Source of the DNA: Acidobacteriaceae bacterium
Lineage (GTDB): Bacteria; Acidobacteriota; Terriglobia; Terriglobales; Acidobacteriaceae
Assembly (NCBI GenBank): GCA_030044455.1
Contig: JASHVU010000276.1
Span: 1 to 14,162 of the forward strand
Length of the DNA: 14,162 bases
Reading direction: 5' to 3'
Below the pieces are notes generated by a model. That model searched no databases and was not told the DNA's origin. It saw nothing but the letters and a program-made list of their open reading frames with translations. The stretch's first letter is position 1. Every line of letters begins with the position of its first letter. The translations under genes were made by a program, and so were the position numbers. Of the stretch, positions 1-7,423 are shown one piece after another.

Positions 1-561
1 GGAGTGAAACTCGCCCTTTTCGCCGCAAGGGTCTGCGCTGGCCGGCAAGTCTCTCAACAGCGCCTCGTCGAACTCGCGGCCCGCAAACTCAGGCGGCAAC
101 TGTTCGGTATCGACGCATGTGAGTCGCGCCCGTAATCCACCCGCGATCATTTCGCGCGCCAGTTGATCGGTGGGAATCTGCCACAGTGGAAATAGCGGCT
201 CGAGCCCCGTCCCGGCAAGCTGCCGCACGCGATAGGCGCGTACATCTTCGAGGAACAAATCTCCGAACGCGACCGCTTCGATCCCTTCGCTAATCGCGCG
301 TTGGCAGGCCTCGGCCATCAACTTCTCGTAGATTTCGTTGGAGCATGGCCATGGCAGTGGCACCACCCACAACGGCAGCCCAGCGGCGGCCGCCTGCGCA
401 TCCAGCACTGCGTGCCGCACGCCATGCATGGCCACGCGATCAAACTCGGAGTTCAACGTTGTAAGCAGTGCGCAGACTTCAATCGAAGGATCGCCGCGCA
501 GCACATGGAGCGTCCATGCGCTGTCTTTGCCGCTGCTCCAGGAGAGGAGAACTCGTTTCAT
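1..561 (-). CDS. Dph6-like PP-loop ATP pyrophosphatase (adenine nucleotide alpha hydrolase family), 3' end cut by window edge
   Basis: Translating the minus strand from the ATG at 561 gives 187 codons with no stop, so the C-terminus lies outside the window. The N-terminus MKRVLLSWSSGKDS carries the PP-loop SSGKDS (residues 9-14), which binds the ATP pyrophosphate in N-type ATP pyrophosphatases. Further family marks are FGDLFLEDVRAYR (99-111), PLFPLW (122-127) and DPCGEKGEFHS (177-187), typical of the ATP_bind_4/DUF71 group that includes eukaryotic and archaeal diphthine-ammonia ligase Dph6. Bacteria do not make diphthamide, so the substrate here is unknown; an ATP-driven amidation or thiolation is the safest reading. 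Family members are usually about 220-230 residues, so perhaps 35-40 are missing. The protein is cytosolic, with no signal peptide. It is divergent from the gene at 668, with 106 bp between the two starts. Confidence 0.88.
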   Translation of the reverse strand, partial: MKRVLLSWSSGKDSAWTLHVLRGDPSIEVCALLTTLNSEFDRVAMHGVRHAVLDAQAAAAGLPLWVVPLPWPCSNEIYEKLMAEACQRAISEGIEAVAFGDLFLEDVRAYRVRQLAGTGLEPLFPLWQIPTDQLAREMIAGGLRARLTCVDTEQLPPEFAGREFDEALLRDLPASADPCGEKGEFHS

Positions 562-655
562 AGGACGATGATACCTGTGGGGCCGCGTGCCCACATCGTC
601 CCCAATCTCCTCCGATCCACCGGTCTGCATCCAACCATAGGGGTAAGGCGTCACT

Positions 656-661
656 GGAGGT
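656..661 (+). promoter_or_regulatory. Shine-Dalgarno sequence for the gene at 668
   Basis: GGAGGT lies 6 bases before the ATG at 668. It is a near-perfect anti-16S match and supports that start. The rest of the 562-667 divergent spacer shows no clear operator or promoter hexamers. Confidence 0.7.
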
Positions 662-667
662 GCAGCG

Positions 668-1462
668 ATGCACAGGCCGGTGCATCTGATTGCCGTAGCG
701 GTTGCGATAGCGGGATGTCTTGCGGCCCACGCGCAGGATGCGCGGAGGTTCGTTGAAAAAGCCGTGCAGGCGGAGCTGGCCGCCGACGCGTCAGACCATT
801 CGCACTGGCTTTATTTCGAGGCGGAGCGGCAGCCTGGTAACGTGGTCAAACAGTGGGTAGCTGAAACACTGGGCGGCAACCTGGTACGCATTGTGGAACA
901 AAACGGGCAGGCCATTCCCGAACAGGTACAACGCAGCAAGATGGATAAATTTGCCGGAGCAAAGAGCGATCAGGCCAGGCAACGCAAGAGCGAACGGCAC
1001 GACGACGAGCAGGCCGAGGAGATGTTACGGACACTGCCCAGGGCGTTCATCTGGTCCAAAGTCAGTGACGAAAGCGGAAACACGATTCTGCATTTCAAGC
1101 CCGATCCAGCATTTCATCCGCCAGACTACGAAGAGCGCGTTTTTGCCGCGATGGAGGGTAATATGACCGTGAACGACGGGCAGCAGCGCATCGTGAGCCT
1201 GAAGGGCACACTGATTCACGATGTCAGGTTCCTGGGCGGGCTGTTCGGATACCTGCAGGCGGGAGGCTCATTCGACGTGGAACGGCGCGAGACGGGAAAG
1301 GGCTTGTGGCAGATTGTCGAGACGCACATTCACATTCAGGGTCGCGCGTTGTTTTTCAAGAACATCGGCGAGCAGGAAGACGACGTGAAGTCGAGGTTCG
1401 AGCAGTTGCCTGACAACATCGCTTTTAGGCCGGCTGAGAATGATTTGATGGCACAGCGGTAG
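668..1462 (+). CDS. Exported protein of unknown function
   Basis: The 264-residue protein begins with a short basic/polar N-terminus (MHRPVH) and a hydrophobic stretch (about residues 7-21), with a likely signal peptidase I site at AHA/QD (22/23). An alternative is a lipoprotein: IAGC at residues 14-17 matches a lipobox, with Cys17 as the possible lipidated residue. The mature part is charged and has no transmembrane segment. Residues 90-120 are Lys/Arg/Glu/Asp-rich and probably helical. The C-terminal half alternates hydrophobic and polar residues, suggesting a beta-rich fold (about 125-250). That layout is loosely reminiscent of LolA/LolB-like carriers, but I see no diagnostic motif, so no function is assigned. 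A strong SD supports the start. It is convergent with the radical SAM gene, with the two stops 39 bp apart. Confidence 0.8.
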   Translation: MHRPVHLIAVAVAIAGCLAAHAQDARRFVEKAVQAELAADASDHSHWLYFEAERQPGNVVKQWVAETLGGNLVRIVEQNGQAIPEQVQRSKMDKFAGAKSDQARQRKSERHDDEQAEEMLRTLPRAFIWSKVSDESGNTILHFKPDPAFHPPDYEERVFAAMEGNMTVNDGQQRIVSLKGTLIHDVRFLGGLFGYLQAGGSFDVERRETGKGLWQIVETHIHIQGRALFFKNIGEQEDDVKSRFEQLPDNIAFRPAENDLMAQR

Positions 1463-1473
1463 CGATGGCGCAA

Positions 1474-1547
1474 CCTCTCGCAAAAAAAACGGGCAGGGGC
1501 ATCACCTTGTAGAAGTCAGGCGTGCTGAAGCTGGAACCGAGCTCTGT
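1474..1547 (-). pseudogene. Out-of-frame remnant of a second DUF4070 radical SAM gene
   Basis: Read on the minus strand in a frame different from the gene at 1502-3145, this stretch encodes FSTPDFYKVMPLPVFFARG, preceded by TELGSS. The intact gene's own DUF4070 region (residues 399-416, about 1893-1963) encodes FSTPNFRTVMPLPVLLRG. My hand alignment of 22 codons gives about 48 of 66 identical bases, including the shared 11-mers TTCAGCACGCC and GTGATGCCCCT. The last 13 or so codons of the intact ORF run through this fragment in a shifted frame, so its C-terminal tail (SSVPASARLTSTR) is probably not native family sequence. The fragment contains a run of eight T residues (1482-1489 on the plus strand as A) where the intact copy has mixed bases. 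No further homology was visible past about 1474. Most likely a relic of a tandem duplication or of recombination between paralogues. Confidence 0.5.
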
Positions 1548-3145
1548 TCGCCCGTTTCGATGCGTTTGAGATCGCGCTCAAGTTCTCGAATCACATGCCG
1601 GGAATAGAGGACGAAATGATTCGCAGCGAGCAGCATCTGCGATCCATAGAACATTTTGGTGGGGTTGTGACGGAAATTGCGGCAAAGCTGCCAGAGGAAT
1701 CTCCACCAGGCAATCCGGTAACCGGAGCGGATTCCCTGGGTCCAGATCGCCTGCAGGATGGCGTGCAACGAATCCAGAGGTCCGACGGCAGGCGGCGATT
1801 GATGGGGTCTGGTGTGCCACACCTGGAGAGAACGCAAGCAGCGGTCAAAGTAGCTTTCGGGTTCGTACACACGGGAGAGGAGATTGGAGAATCCGCGCAG
1901 GAGAACGGGGAGGGGCATCACGGTGCGGAAGTTGGGCGTGCTGAAGTTGGAGGTGAGTTCAATCGTATCGTTGAGGCGACGCTCCCGCCGCATGCGTTCA
2001 AAGAGGGGCGTGGTTGGAGGAGCCTGGAGCATCCCTGTCATTGCCCAGGCGATGGCGCCCTGCTCAATAAAAGCAAATTGCCGGTCGAAGATGGTTTCGT
2101 CATCGGAATCGAAGCCCACGATGAATCCGGCAACGACCCACAGGCCTCCCTGCTGGATGATGCGAACCTGGTCGATCAGATCTCCTCGTAGGTTCTGGAA
2201 CTTCTTCGTGCCCTTCAAAGCTTCGGCAGACGGTGTTTCAATGCCGAGAAAAACGCCGAGGAAGTTTGCGTCCACCATGGCAGCCAGCAACTCCGGCAGG
2301 GCGGCGAGATTAACCGATGCCTCTGTATAGAAGGCGAAAGGTTGCGCGCGCCCTCGCCCCCAGGCAGCGAGAGCCTGGACCATCTGCAGCGCGCTTTTCG
2401 CGTTGCCAATAAAGTTGTCATCCACAATGAAAACGCTCTTGCGCCAGCCCAGGGCACGGAGTGCCTCCAGCTCGGAGATGAGCTGAGCCGGAGATTTGGT
2501 GCGCGGTTTGCGGCCATAGATGGTGATGATGTCGCAGAACTCGCACTGAAACGGGCAGCCGCGGGAAAACTGAACCGACATGGTTGTGTACTTATTCAGG
2601 CGCAGGAGATCGAAGCGCGGGGTGGGACTGCGCGACACGTCGGGTTTTTCGTCGGCACGGTAGAGGGCTCGAGCCGTGCCCGCTTCCAGATCAGCCGCAA
2701 TGGCAGCGAAAGCTTCCTCGGCTTCTCCGACGAGAAGGTGGTCGGCCATCGTGCGCAAGCGCTCCGGTTCGCTGCTGGCCCAGGGGCCACCGATGAAGGT
2801 GCGGATGCCCAGCTGGCGGGCGCGGGCCAGAATCGCGACGGTGTCGGCCCTCTGCGCGTGCATGGCGCTCACCATCACCAGATCGGCCCAGAGGTAATCT
2901 TCGTCACGAATCTCTTCGAAGGCATGATCGAGAAGCCTCAGGGTCCAGGTGGGTGGGCACAGAGCTGCGACCGTGATGAGGCCGAGGGGCGGCGACACGG
3001 AATCTTCGTGGAGCATGGCCAGAACGCCTTCGAATCCCCAAAACGACGGGGTGAAGCGCGGCCACACGAGAAGGACTTTGAGGCTCGAACCGAGAGGGGG
3101 AAAGGATGGTTGCGGAGCCCCGATGTTGAGGATTTCCGCTTGCAT
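1502..3145 (-). CDS. B12-binding domain radical SAM protein with C-terminal DUF4070
   Basis: The 547-residue protein has three parts: a cobalamin-binding-like Rossmann domain (about 22-160; VLLVWPRF at 24-31, SPPLGLITVAALCP at 51-64, GGPWASSEPE at 119-128), a radical SAM barrel (about 185-400), and a C-terminal DUF4070 region (about 395-530; FSTPNFRTVMPLP). The [4Fe-4S]/SAM motif is C197-x3-C201-x2-C204 within SRGCPFQCEFCD, and GIETPS (301-306) is a typical barrel motif. The classic DxHxxG cobalamin motif is not visible, as is common in class B radical SAM methylases. That group includes hopanoid, bacteriochlorophyll and antibiotic methylases; the substrate here cannot be read from the sequence. 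Cytosolic and oxygen-sensitive by family. The ATG at 3145 is the only plausible start before the conserved KVLLVW block, and its SD is weak. The extreme C-terminus is odd: it reads through a paralogue remnant in the wrong frame. Confidence 0.88.
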   Translation of the reverse strand: MQAEILNIGAPQPSFPPLGSSLKVLLVWPRFTPSFWGFEGVLAMLHEDSVSPPLGLITVAALCPPTWTLRLLDHAFEEIRDEDYLWADLVMVSAMHAQRADTVAILARARQLGIRTFIGGPWASSEPERLRTMADHLLVGEAEEAFAAIAADLEAGTARALYRADEKPDVSRSPTPRFDLLRLNKYTTMSVQFSRGCPFQCEFCDIITIYGRKPRTKSPAQLISELEALRALGWRKSVFIVDDNFIGNAKSALQMVQALAAWGRGRAQPFAFYTEASVNLAALPELLAAMVDANFLGVFLGIETPSAEALKGTKKFQNLRGDLIDQVRIIQQGGLWVVAGFIVGFDSDDETIFDRQFAFIEQGAIAWAMTGMLQAPPTTPLFERMRRERRLNDTIELTSNFSTPNFRTVMPLPVLLRGFSNLLSRVYEPESYFDRCLRSLQVWHTRPHQSPPAVGPLDSLHAILQAIWTQGIRSGYRIAWWRFLWQLCRNFRHNPTKMFYGSQMLLAANHFVLYSRHVIRELERDLKRIETGEQSSVPASARLTSTR

Positions 3146-3251
3146 CCCGGAAGTATACCGGATTTTGATATCGAATGATCGACTTCGTCGGGCCGAAAAC
3201 GCAGGCGCCTGCAGGTAAACACAATCTCGCTTGTCCGCGCCCCGGATCCAC

Positions 3252-3282
3252 GTGCCGGCGGGCCTTAACCGCGCACCGGCAC
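3252..3282 (-). terminator. Stem-loop downstream of the GH3 gene, possible terminator
   Basis: GTGCCGG (3252-3258) and CCGGCAC (3276-3282) form a perfect 7-bp GC-rich stem with a 17-nt loop, about 20 nt past the beta-glucosidase stop. No U-tract follows on the minus strand, so an intrinsic terminator is uncertain; it may be an mRNA 3'-end stabiliser or nothing. The rest of the 3146-3302 spacer shows no clear feature. Confidence 0.25.
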
Positions 3283-3302
3283 TCGGGGATGCGATGATCC
3301 CT

Positions 3303-5873
3303 CTATTGCAGCGTCACATCTCCGCTCAATGGCGTGTTCTCACTCGAGTCGCCTACGCGCACTACAAATTTACCGGGTGCGATCTTCCAGCCATGTGAGG
3401 CTTCGCTCCAATAGCTGAAGGCCCGTGCGTCAAGATCGATTGAGACATGTCTAGTTTCGCCGGGCGCCAGCTTCACTTTCTCGAATCCCTTCAGCTCGCG
3501 CTCCGGCCGGTCCACTTTGGCCGAAGGATCGGACACGTAGAGCTGTGCCACTTCAGACCCTTCGACCTTGCCCGTGTTGGTGACGTCGAAGCTCACTGTG
3601 ACCTTCGATCCTGAAGCGGCCGTCGCGGGCGCATGCAGATTCGAGAACCTGAAGGTCGTGTAGCTCAGGCCGAATCCGAATGGGTAGAGCGGCTGCTTGC
3701 CCGTCGTGGTCCAATAGCGGTAGCCTACCATCAGCTTGTCGCCGTATTTTATCTGCTCGATGGTGTAGTCGTGCCCCTTGCCGTTATCGCCGGGAGTGTG
3801 CAGAACGGTGTTTCCGCCCGGCGTGCCGTAGTACCACTTGTACGACGGATTATCTTCCCAGCTGCGGTCGAAGCTGACCGGCAGCTTGCCCTCGGGATCG
3901 TGCTTGCCGAAGATCACCTCGGCCGCGGCCGTGCCACCCTCCTGGCCGGGATAGTAGAGATGCAGCAATGCGGGCGCCATGTCGATCCATCGACTCACAT
4001 CCATTCCGCCGCCGCCCATGAGCGTAACCACCGTGTGCTGATTGATGGCAAGCACCGTTTCCGCCAATGCGTCCTGGCCCCACGGCAGCGTGAAGGTGCG
4101 GTCGTGCCCTTCACCCTCAGTCTCGGGATTGAAACCGAGCGCCAGGATCACGGCATCGGCATGGGCTGCAAACTCGCGCGCATCGGCTGATACCAGGTCG
4201 GGCTCGTAAGCAATTCCCACACCCAGACGGGTTCCGTCGGCATAGGGCACATAATCTACCTGCACCTGGATGGTTTGCCCTGCACCGAGGTCGAGCGAAG
4301 TGTATTCCGGAACCTGGCCTTCAGCTCTGCCCTGCTGGAGAACCTGCTTGCCGTCGACGAGCACTTTGAACGCGTCTTCGCCCGACGCAGCAGCCAGCAG
4401 CAGATACCTACCCGCCTGGTCGGCCTTGTAGCTTGCGGTGTAGCGCACGCTGCGGGGTTCACGCGAGGGCGGCAGCCATTGGCCGCCTCTGAATTCGCCC
4501 ATGTTCCACTGCGTTGCGCTCTTTGGCGTTCCGCTAAAGTCGTTGCTCGGGAACGTATCGACGTTCACATTGCCATCCCAGTGCGTGCCCCGGAACACGT
4601 CTCTCATTTCGGGCAGGCCGCGCGCATAGAGTACGTGAGCATTCGGTCCCAGCAGGTCGCCAATGCCGGCCACCAGGCTTACCGGCGCAAAAGCGGTCGC
4701 CTCCGACGATCCTCCACCGCCTACCACTGCCGGCCAGGCATTCGGGCCGATCACTGCGACGGTCTTGACTTTCGCCGGATCGAGCGGCAGAATGCGGCCC
4801 TCGTTCTTAAGCAGCGTGATGCTTTCGAGCGCGCCCTTCAACGCCACCGCGCGATCGGCCGCGGAGTAAGTGGGATATTCGGGGCTGAACTGGGGCCGGG
4901 ATGTGAATCCGTAGCGAAGCTCGGTGCGAAGTATTCGCAGAACCTTATCGTCAATGGTCGATTCCTTCACTTCGCCGCTTTGAATCGCCGGCATCAGGAC
5001 CCTGGAGTTCATGAACCGTGGACCCGGCATCTCCAGGTCAAGACCATTGTTGGCCGCGGCCACGCCGTCGTAGGTTGCATCCCAGTCCGACATCAGAATG
5101 CCCTTGAAACCCCAGTCGCCTTTCAGCACATCGAGGTTCAGGAACTTGTTTTGCGTGGCGTGCGCGCCGTTGACCATGTTGTAGGAATTCATCACGGCAT
5201 CCACATGTCCGCGTGTCACGGCAGCTTCAAAGGCGGGCAAATAGATTTCACGCATGGTGCGCTCGTCCACCGTAACGTTGGCGTCGTGGCGATTGAATTC
5301 CTCATCGTTTAGCGCGTAGTGCTTCACCGTGGCAATCACGCCCTGCGACTCGACTCCCTGGATGAAAGGAACTACCAATGCCCCATTCAGATACGGGTCT
5401 TCGGACAAATACTCAAAGTTGCGTCCGCCAACCGGCGAGCGGGCAATATTCACTCCGGGTCCGAGCAGAAAGTTCACGCTGCGGGCACGCGCGTCTCGTC
5501 CCAGCCCCTCGCCCAACTCGCGGGCAAATGTCCGGTCCCAGGTGGCAGCAAGGGCAACGCCGCCGGCGTAGGCCGTCGTCGGTCCCCAGGTTCGCACGCC
5601 TACTGACGCGTCCGACATCTTGAAGCGCGGCAGATTGATCGAGGGAATGGCATTGGTGTACATCCCGTCAACGCCGCCGATCAGCTTGATCTTGTCTTCA
5701 AGCGACATCTTCTGAAGCATTGCCTGGGCCTGCGCCTCGATGGCCGGCGAATCGGGAACGGGAGCCTGCGCGGCGCAACGGATTGAGAGAGTGAACGCCA
5801 GGGCAACAACGAAGAACCAAGCTGGCAACAAAGAAGAGAGCAATTTGGCGGCAAGCCTGAGTGTGGGTTTCAT
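3303..5873 (-). CDS. Exported glycoside hydrolase family 3 beta-glucosidase with PA14 insert and fibronectin III-like C-terminus
   Basis: This 856-residue enzyme probably releases glucose (or a related sugar) from the non-reducing end of beta-linked oligosaccharides. It has a signal peptide (basic MKPTLRLAAK, hydrophobic core about 11-32, likely cleavage near AAQA/PV at 37/38). Next come the GH3 N-terminal barrel (about 45-320), the GH3 C-terminal sandwich, which is split by a PA14-like insert (about 420-560; SYKADQAGRYLLLAAASGED), and an Fn3-like domain (about 750-850; TGKVEGSEVAQLYV). Other GH3 marks are GPGVNIARSPVGGRNFEYLSEDP (split at 138-160) and VKHYALND (183-190). The nucleophile is D263 in MSDWD; the acid/base is E586 or E588 in TEGEGHDR. 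Domain order and length fit PA14-containing GH3 enzymes, and the insert usually shapes substrate choice. It acts in the periplasm or outside the cell. The ATG is preceded by no clear SD. No partner sugar transporter is seen nearby. Confidence 0.93.
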   Translation of the reverse strand: MKPTLRLAAKLLSSLLPAWFFVVALAFTLSIRCAAQAPVPDSPAIEAQAQAMLQKMSLEDKIKLIGGVDGMYTNAIPSINLPRFKMSDASVGVRTWGPTTAYAGGVALAATWDRTFARELGEGLGRDARARSVNFLLGPGVNIARSPVGGRNFEYLSEDPYLNGALVVPFIQGVESQGVIATVKHYALNDEEFNRHDANVTVDERTMREIYLPAFEAAVTRGHVDAVMNSYNMVNGAHATQNKFLNLDVLKGDWGFKGILMSDWDATYDGVAAANNGLDLEMPGPRFMNSRVLMPAIQSGEVKESTIDDKVLRILRTELRYGFTSRPQFSPEYPTYSAADRAVALKGALESITLLKNEGRILPLDPAKVKTVAVIGPNAWPAVVGGGGSSEATAFAPVSLVAGIGDLLGPNAHVLYARGLPEMRDVFRGTHWDGNVNVDTFPSNDFSGTPKSATQWNMGEFRGGQWLPPSREPRSVRYTASYKADQAGRYLLLAAASGEDAFKVLVDGKQVLQQGRAEGQVPEYTSLDLGAGQTIQVQVDYVPYADGTRLGVGIAYEPDLVSADAREFAAHADAVILALGFNPETEGEGHDRTFTLPWGQDALAETVLAINQHTVVTLMGGGGMDVSRWIDMAPALLHLYYPGQEGGTAAAEVIFGKHDPEGKLPVSFDRSWEDNPSYKWYYGTPGGNTVLHTPGDNGKGHDYTIEQIKYGDKLMVGYRYWTTTGKQPLYPFGFGLSYTTFRFSNLHAPATAASGSKVTVSFDVTNTGKVEGSEVAQLYVSDPSAKVDRPERELKGFEKVKLAPGETRHVSIDLDARAFSYWSEASHGWKIAPGKFVVRVGDSSENTPLSGDVTLQ

Positions 5874-6309
5874 ATCGCCGAAAGATTAGCGCATCGGGCG
5901 TTATTGTGTACACCTGGTCTAGTTCAACTGGCAAATGATTTTCCCTTGGGAGTCGAAGACGATCGATCCCTTAACTCAAATCTGACTCTCACGACCAGAT
6001 CAAAGAAAGCGAACGGTTAACTGGACAGTCGAGGCTGGATTGCCGGCTCTCTTCACAGGGTAGGCAATTCCGATCGGCCCTGATCGCCGCCGAATCACCG
6101 CAAAAGGGCCTCCTGGTTCGGAGCGCCGGCATGTGGGAAGGCGCCGAATATCTGCCTATAAATCAGCAATTTGTAACGTGTGATCTGAATCACGCCCGGG
6201 GGTGAATGGGGTCACTGCACACCCTCGCAGCTGAAGCGCAGACTCCAAAGTTAACGGGCAAAGAAAACTCGCAACAAGGCGATGCTATGGCCTCGCGCGG
6301 GAGCATTCC
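5874..6309. other. 436-bp divergent non-coding region between the GH3 gene and the Usp gene
   Basis: No convincing coding sequence lies here. It holds an 8-bp palindrome GTGTACAC just upstream of the GH3 gene, at about 5906-5913, of unknown meaning. It also holds an A/T-rich TATAAAT at 6157-6163 and the CRP/FNR-type palindrome at 6179-6194. For the GH3 gene I see only weak promoter candidates on the minus strand (TTGAAC with a poor -10 about 17 bp on). For the Usp gene the leader from the operator to the ATG is about 116 bp and shows no clear -10 in the class II position. Confidence 0.5.
6179..6194. promoter_or_regulatory. CRP/FNR-type operator upstream of the tandem Usp gene
   Basis: TGTGATCTGAATCACG contains the perfect inverted repeat GTGAT-N4-ATCAC (6180-6193) and matches TGTGA-N6-TCACA at 9 of 10 defined positions. 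It lies about 116 bp before the Usp ATG. TATAAAT at 6157-6163 lies just upstream; if that is the -10, the site would sit downstream of the start and repress. No convincing -10 stands about 41 bp downstream of the site centre, so the sign of regulation is open. Confidence 0.6.
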
Positions 6310-7209
6310 ATGAGATTTCAGGACGGCTTGAAGACAATTGCAGTGGCGACAGATCTCGAGGGCCAGTCTGAAGCTGCGCTCGAATATGCGAGCAAACTGG
6401 CACATGCCTATGGCGCGCGGATTGTGCTTGCCCATGGGCTCGACCCGATGGAGTACGCAGATGTCGAGGGCGTACCAGGCACGGTGCTGAAGGGATTGAC
6501 GGCCCAGGCCCGCGATGTTCTCGACAAGCTGGCCGGCGATCTGATGAGCGAAGGCATTCACAGCCACTCCGAGATTCGCCAGGGGGCAGTTGCTGAAATG
6601 CTCCGCGACATCGCGCTTCAGTATGAGGCCGGGCTCATTGTTATCGGCACGAAGGGCAAAGAGGGCGCCGGGCCAGTTGTGGTGGGCGCAATTGCCGAGC
6701 AGTTGGTGCGCCTGGCTCCGTGTCCGGTAATGGCCGTGGCCGCCGACTGGAACGCGGGAGAGAATCGTCCCACTCCCGGCGGACCGGTTCTGTTGGCGCT
6801 GGAGCGGAATGCAGCTTGCCCGGCAGCGACCGCGGCCGCCTATTCGCTGGCTGAAACATTTCAGCGTCCGCTTATTGTTCTTCATGCGCGCACCGCGGCC
6901 GAAGTTTCGGCGATTCTCAACCCTTGCGAAACGACGCTCGAGGATTTTGGCATCAAAGCCGGAGGGAATATTACGGTTCGCAACGTGGTGAAAGACGGCA
7001 ACCCAGCGTACGCGATCCGAGAGGCAGTTGCGCAATACCATCCATGCATTCTGGTCGCAGGCGTCAAGCGGGCCAGCGATACACCTGGGCAGCATGGCAC
7101 AATCTTTGGGCTCCTAGCCGGTTCACGCGTGCCGGTGCTCTGCGTGCCGCCCGACGAAGCTCCAACCGGGAAAGAGCGGGAGGCTCAAATCCTGGCGGGA
7201 GTGCAATAG
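6310..7209 (+). CDS. Tandem universal stress protein (two UspA domains)
   Basis: The 299-residue cytosolic protein has two Usp folds. Domain 1 (about 7-144) begins KTIAVATDLEGQSEAALEYA and ends VIGTKGKEGAGPVVVGAIAE...CPVMAV. This follows the ATP-binding pattern G-x2-G-x9-G-(S/T) (G113, G116, G126), but residue 127 is Ala where Ser/Thr is usual. Domain 2 (about 157-280) keeps the strand order (PVLLALE, PLIVLHART, SRVPVLCVPP) but its glycine loop is degenerate (AGVKRASDTPGQHG), so it probably does not bind nucleotide. Usp proteins help survival under stress, starvation or anoxia; no specific reaction is known. The ATG at 6310 is preceded by GGGAG at 6 bp. A CRP/FNR-type operator lies upstream, and the next two genes on the same strand are Crp/Fnr relatives, suggesting a stress or redox circuit. 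Confidence 0.9.
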   Translation: MRFQDGLKTIAVATDLEGQSEAALEYASKLAHAYGARIVLAHGLDPMEYADVEGVPGTVLKGLTAQARDVLDKLAGDLMSEGIHSHSEIRQGAVAEMLRDIALQYEAGLIVIGTKGKEGAGPVVVGAIAEQLVRLAPCPVMAVAADWNAGENRPTPGGPVLLALERNAACPAATAAAYSLAETFQRPLIVLHARTAAEVSAILNPCETTLEDFGIKAGGNITVRNVVKDGNPAYAIREAVAQYHPCILVAGVKRASDTPGQHGTIFGLLAGSRVPVLCVPPDEAPTGKEREAQILAGVQ

Positions 7210-7343
7210 AAACTGCCTGCCGAAGCGATGCCGGAGGGCACGGAGGCGGGATGCCGCAAAACACCTTTTGTGAAGAATACTGCAGCATTGAATTGTCTGA
7301 ATTTGCTCCACCGGCACTGAGATCCACCGAACCTAACCCGATT

Positions 7344-7388
7344 CGCCAGCGGTAGCGGCTCCAAGTCATGACCGCAGCCACGCTGGCG
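7344..7388. repeat. Inverted repeat upstream of the cNMP-fold gene
   Basis: CGCCAGCG (7344-7351) and CGCTGGCG (7381-7388) are perfect 8-bp arms separated by 29 nt. In RNA they could form a stem shortly before the start of the gene at 7424. No T-tract follows, so it is not an obvious terminator. The remaining 7210-7393 spacer shows no operator of the TGTGA class. Confidence 0.3.
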
Positions 7389-7423
7389 GGGAGTTGCACA
7401 CGACGGAACCGCACCGGGCAAGA

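Noticed and set aside
2342..3178. Long plus-strand open frame (278 codons) inside the radical SAM region
   Set aside because: It is antisense to a gene with clear cobalamin/radical SAM motifs; its translation shows no domain and reflects high-GC codon bias.
4275..5312. Plus-strand open frame of 345 codons opposite the GH3 gene
   Set aside because: The GH3 frame on the minus strand has catalytic motifs and a signal peptide; the opposite frame is a compositional shadow.
6190..7095. Minus-strand open frame of 301 codons opposite the Usp gene
   Set aside because: The plus-strand Usp has clear strand and loop motifs and an SD; the antisense frame has none.
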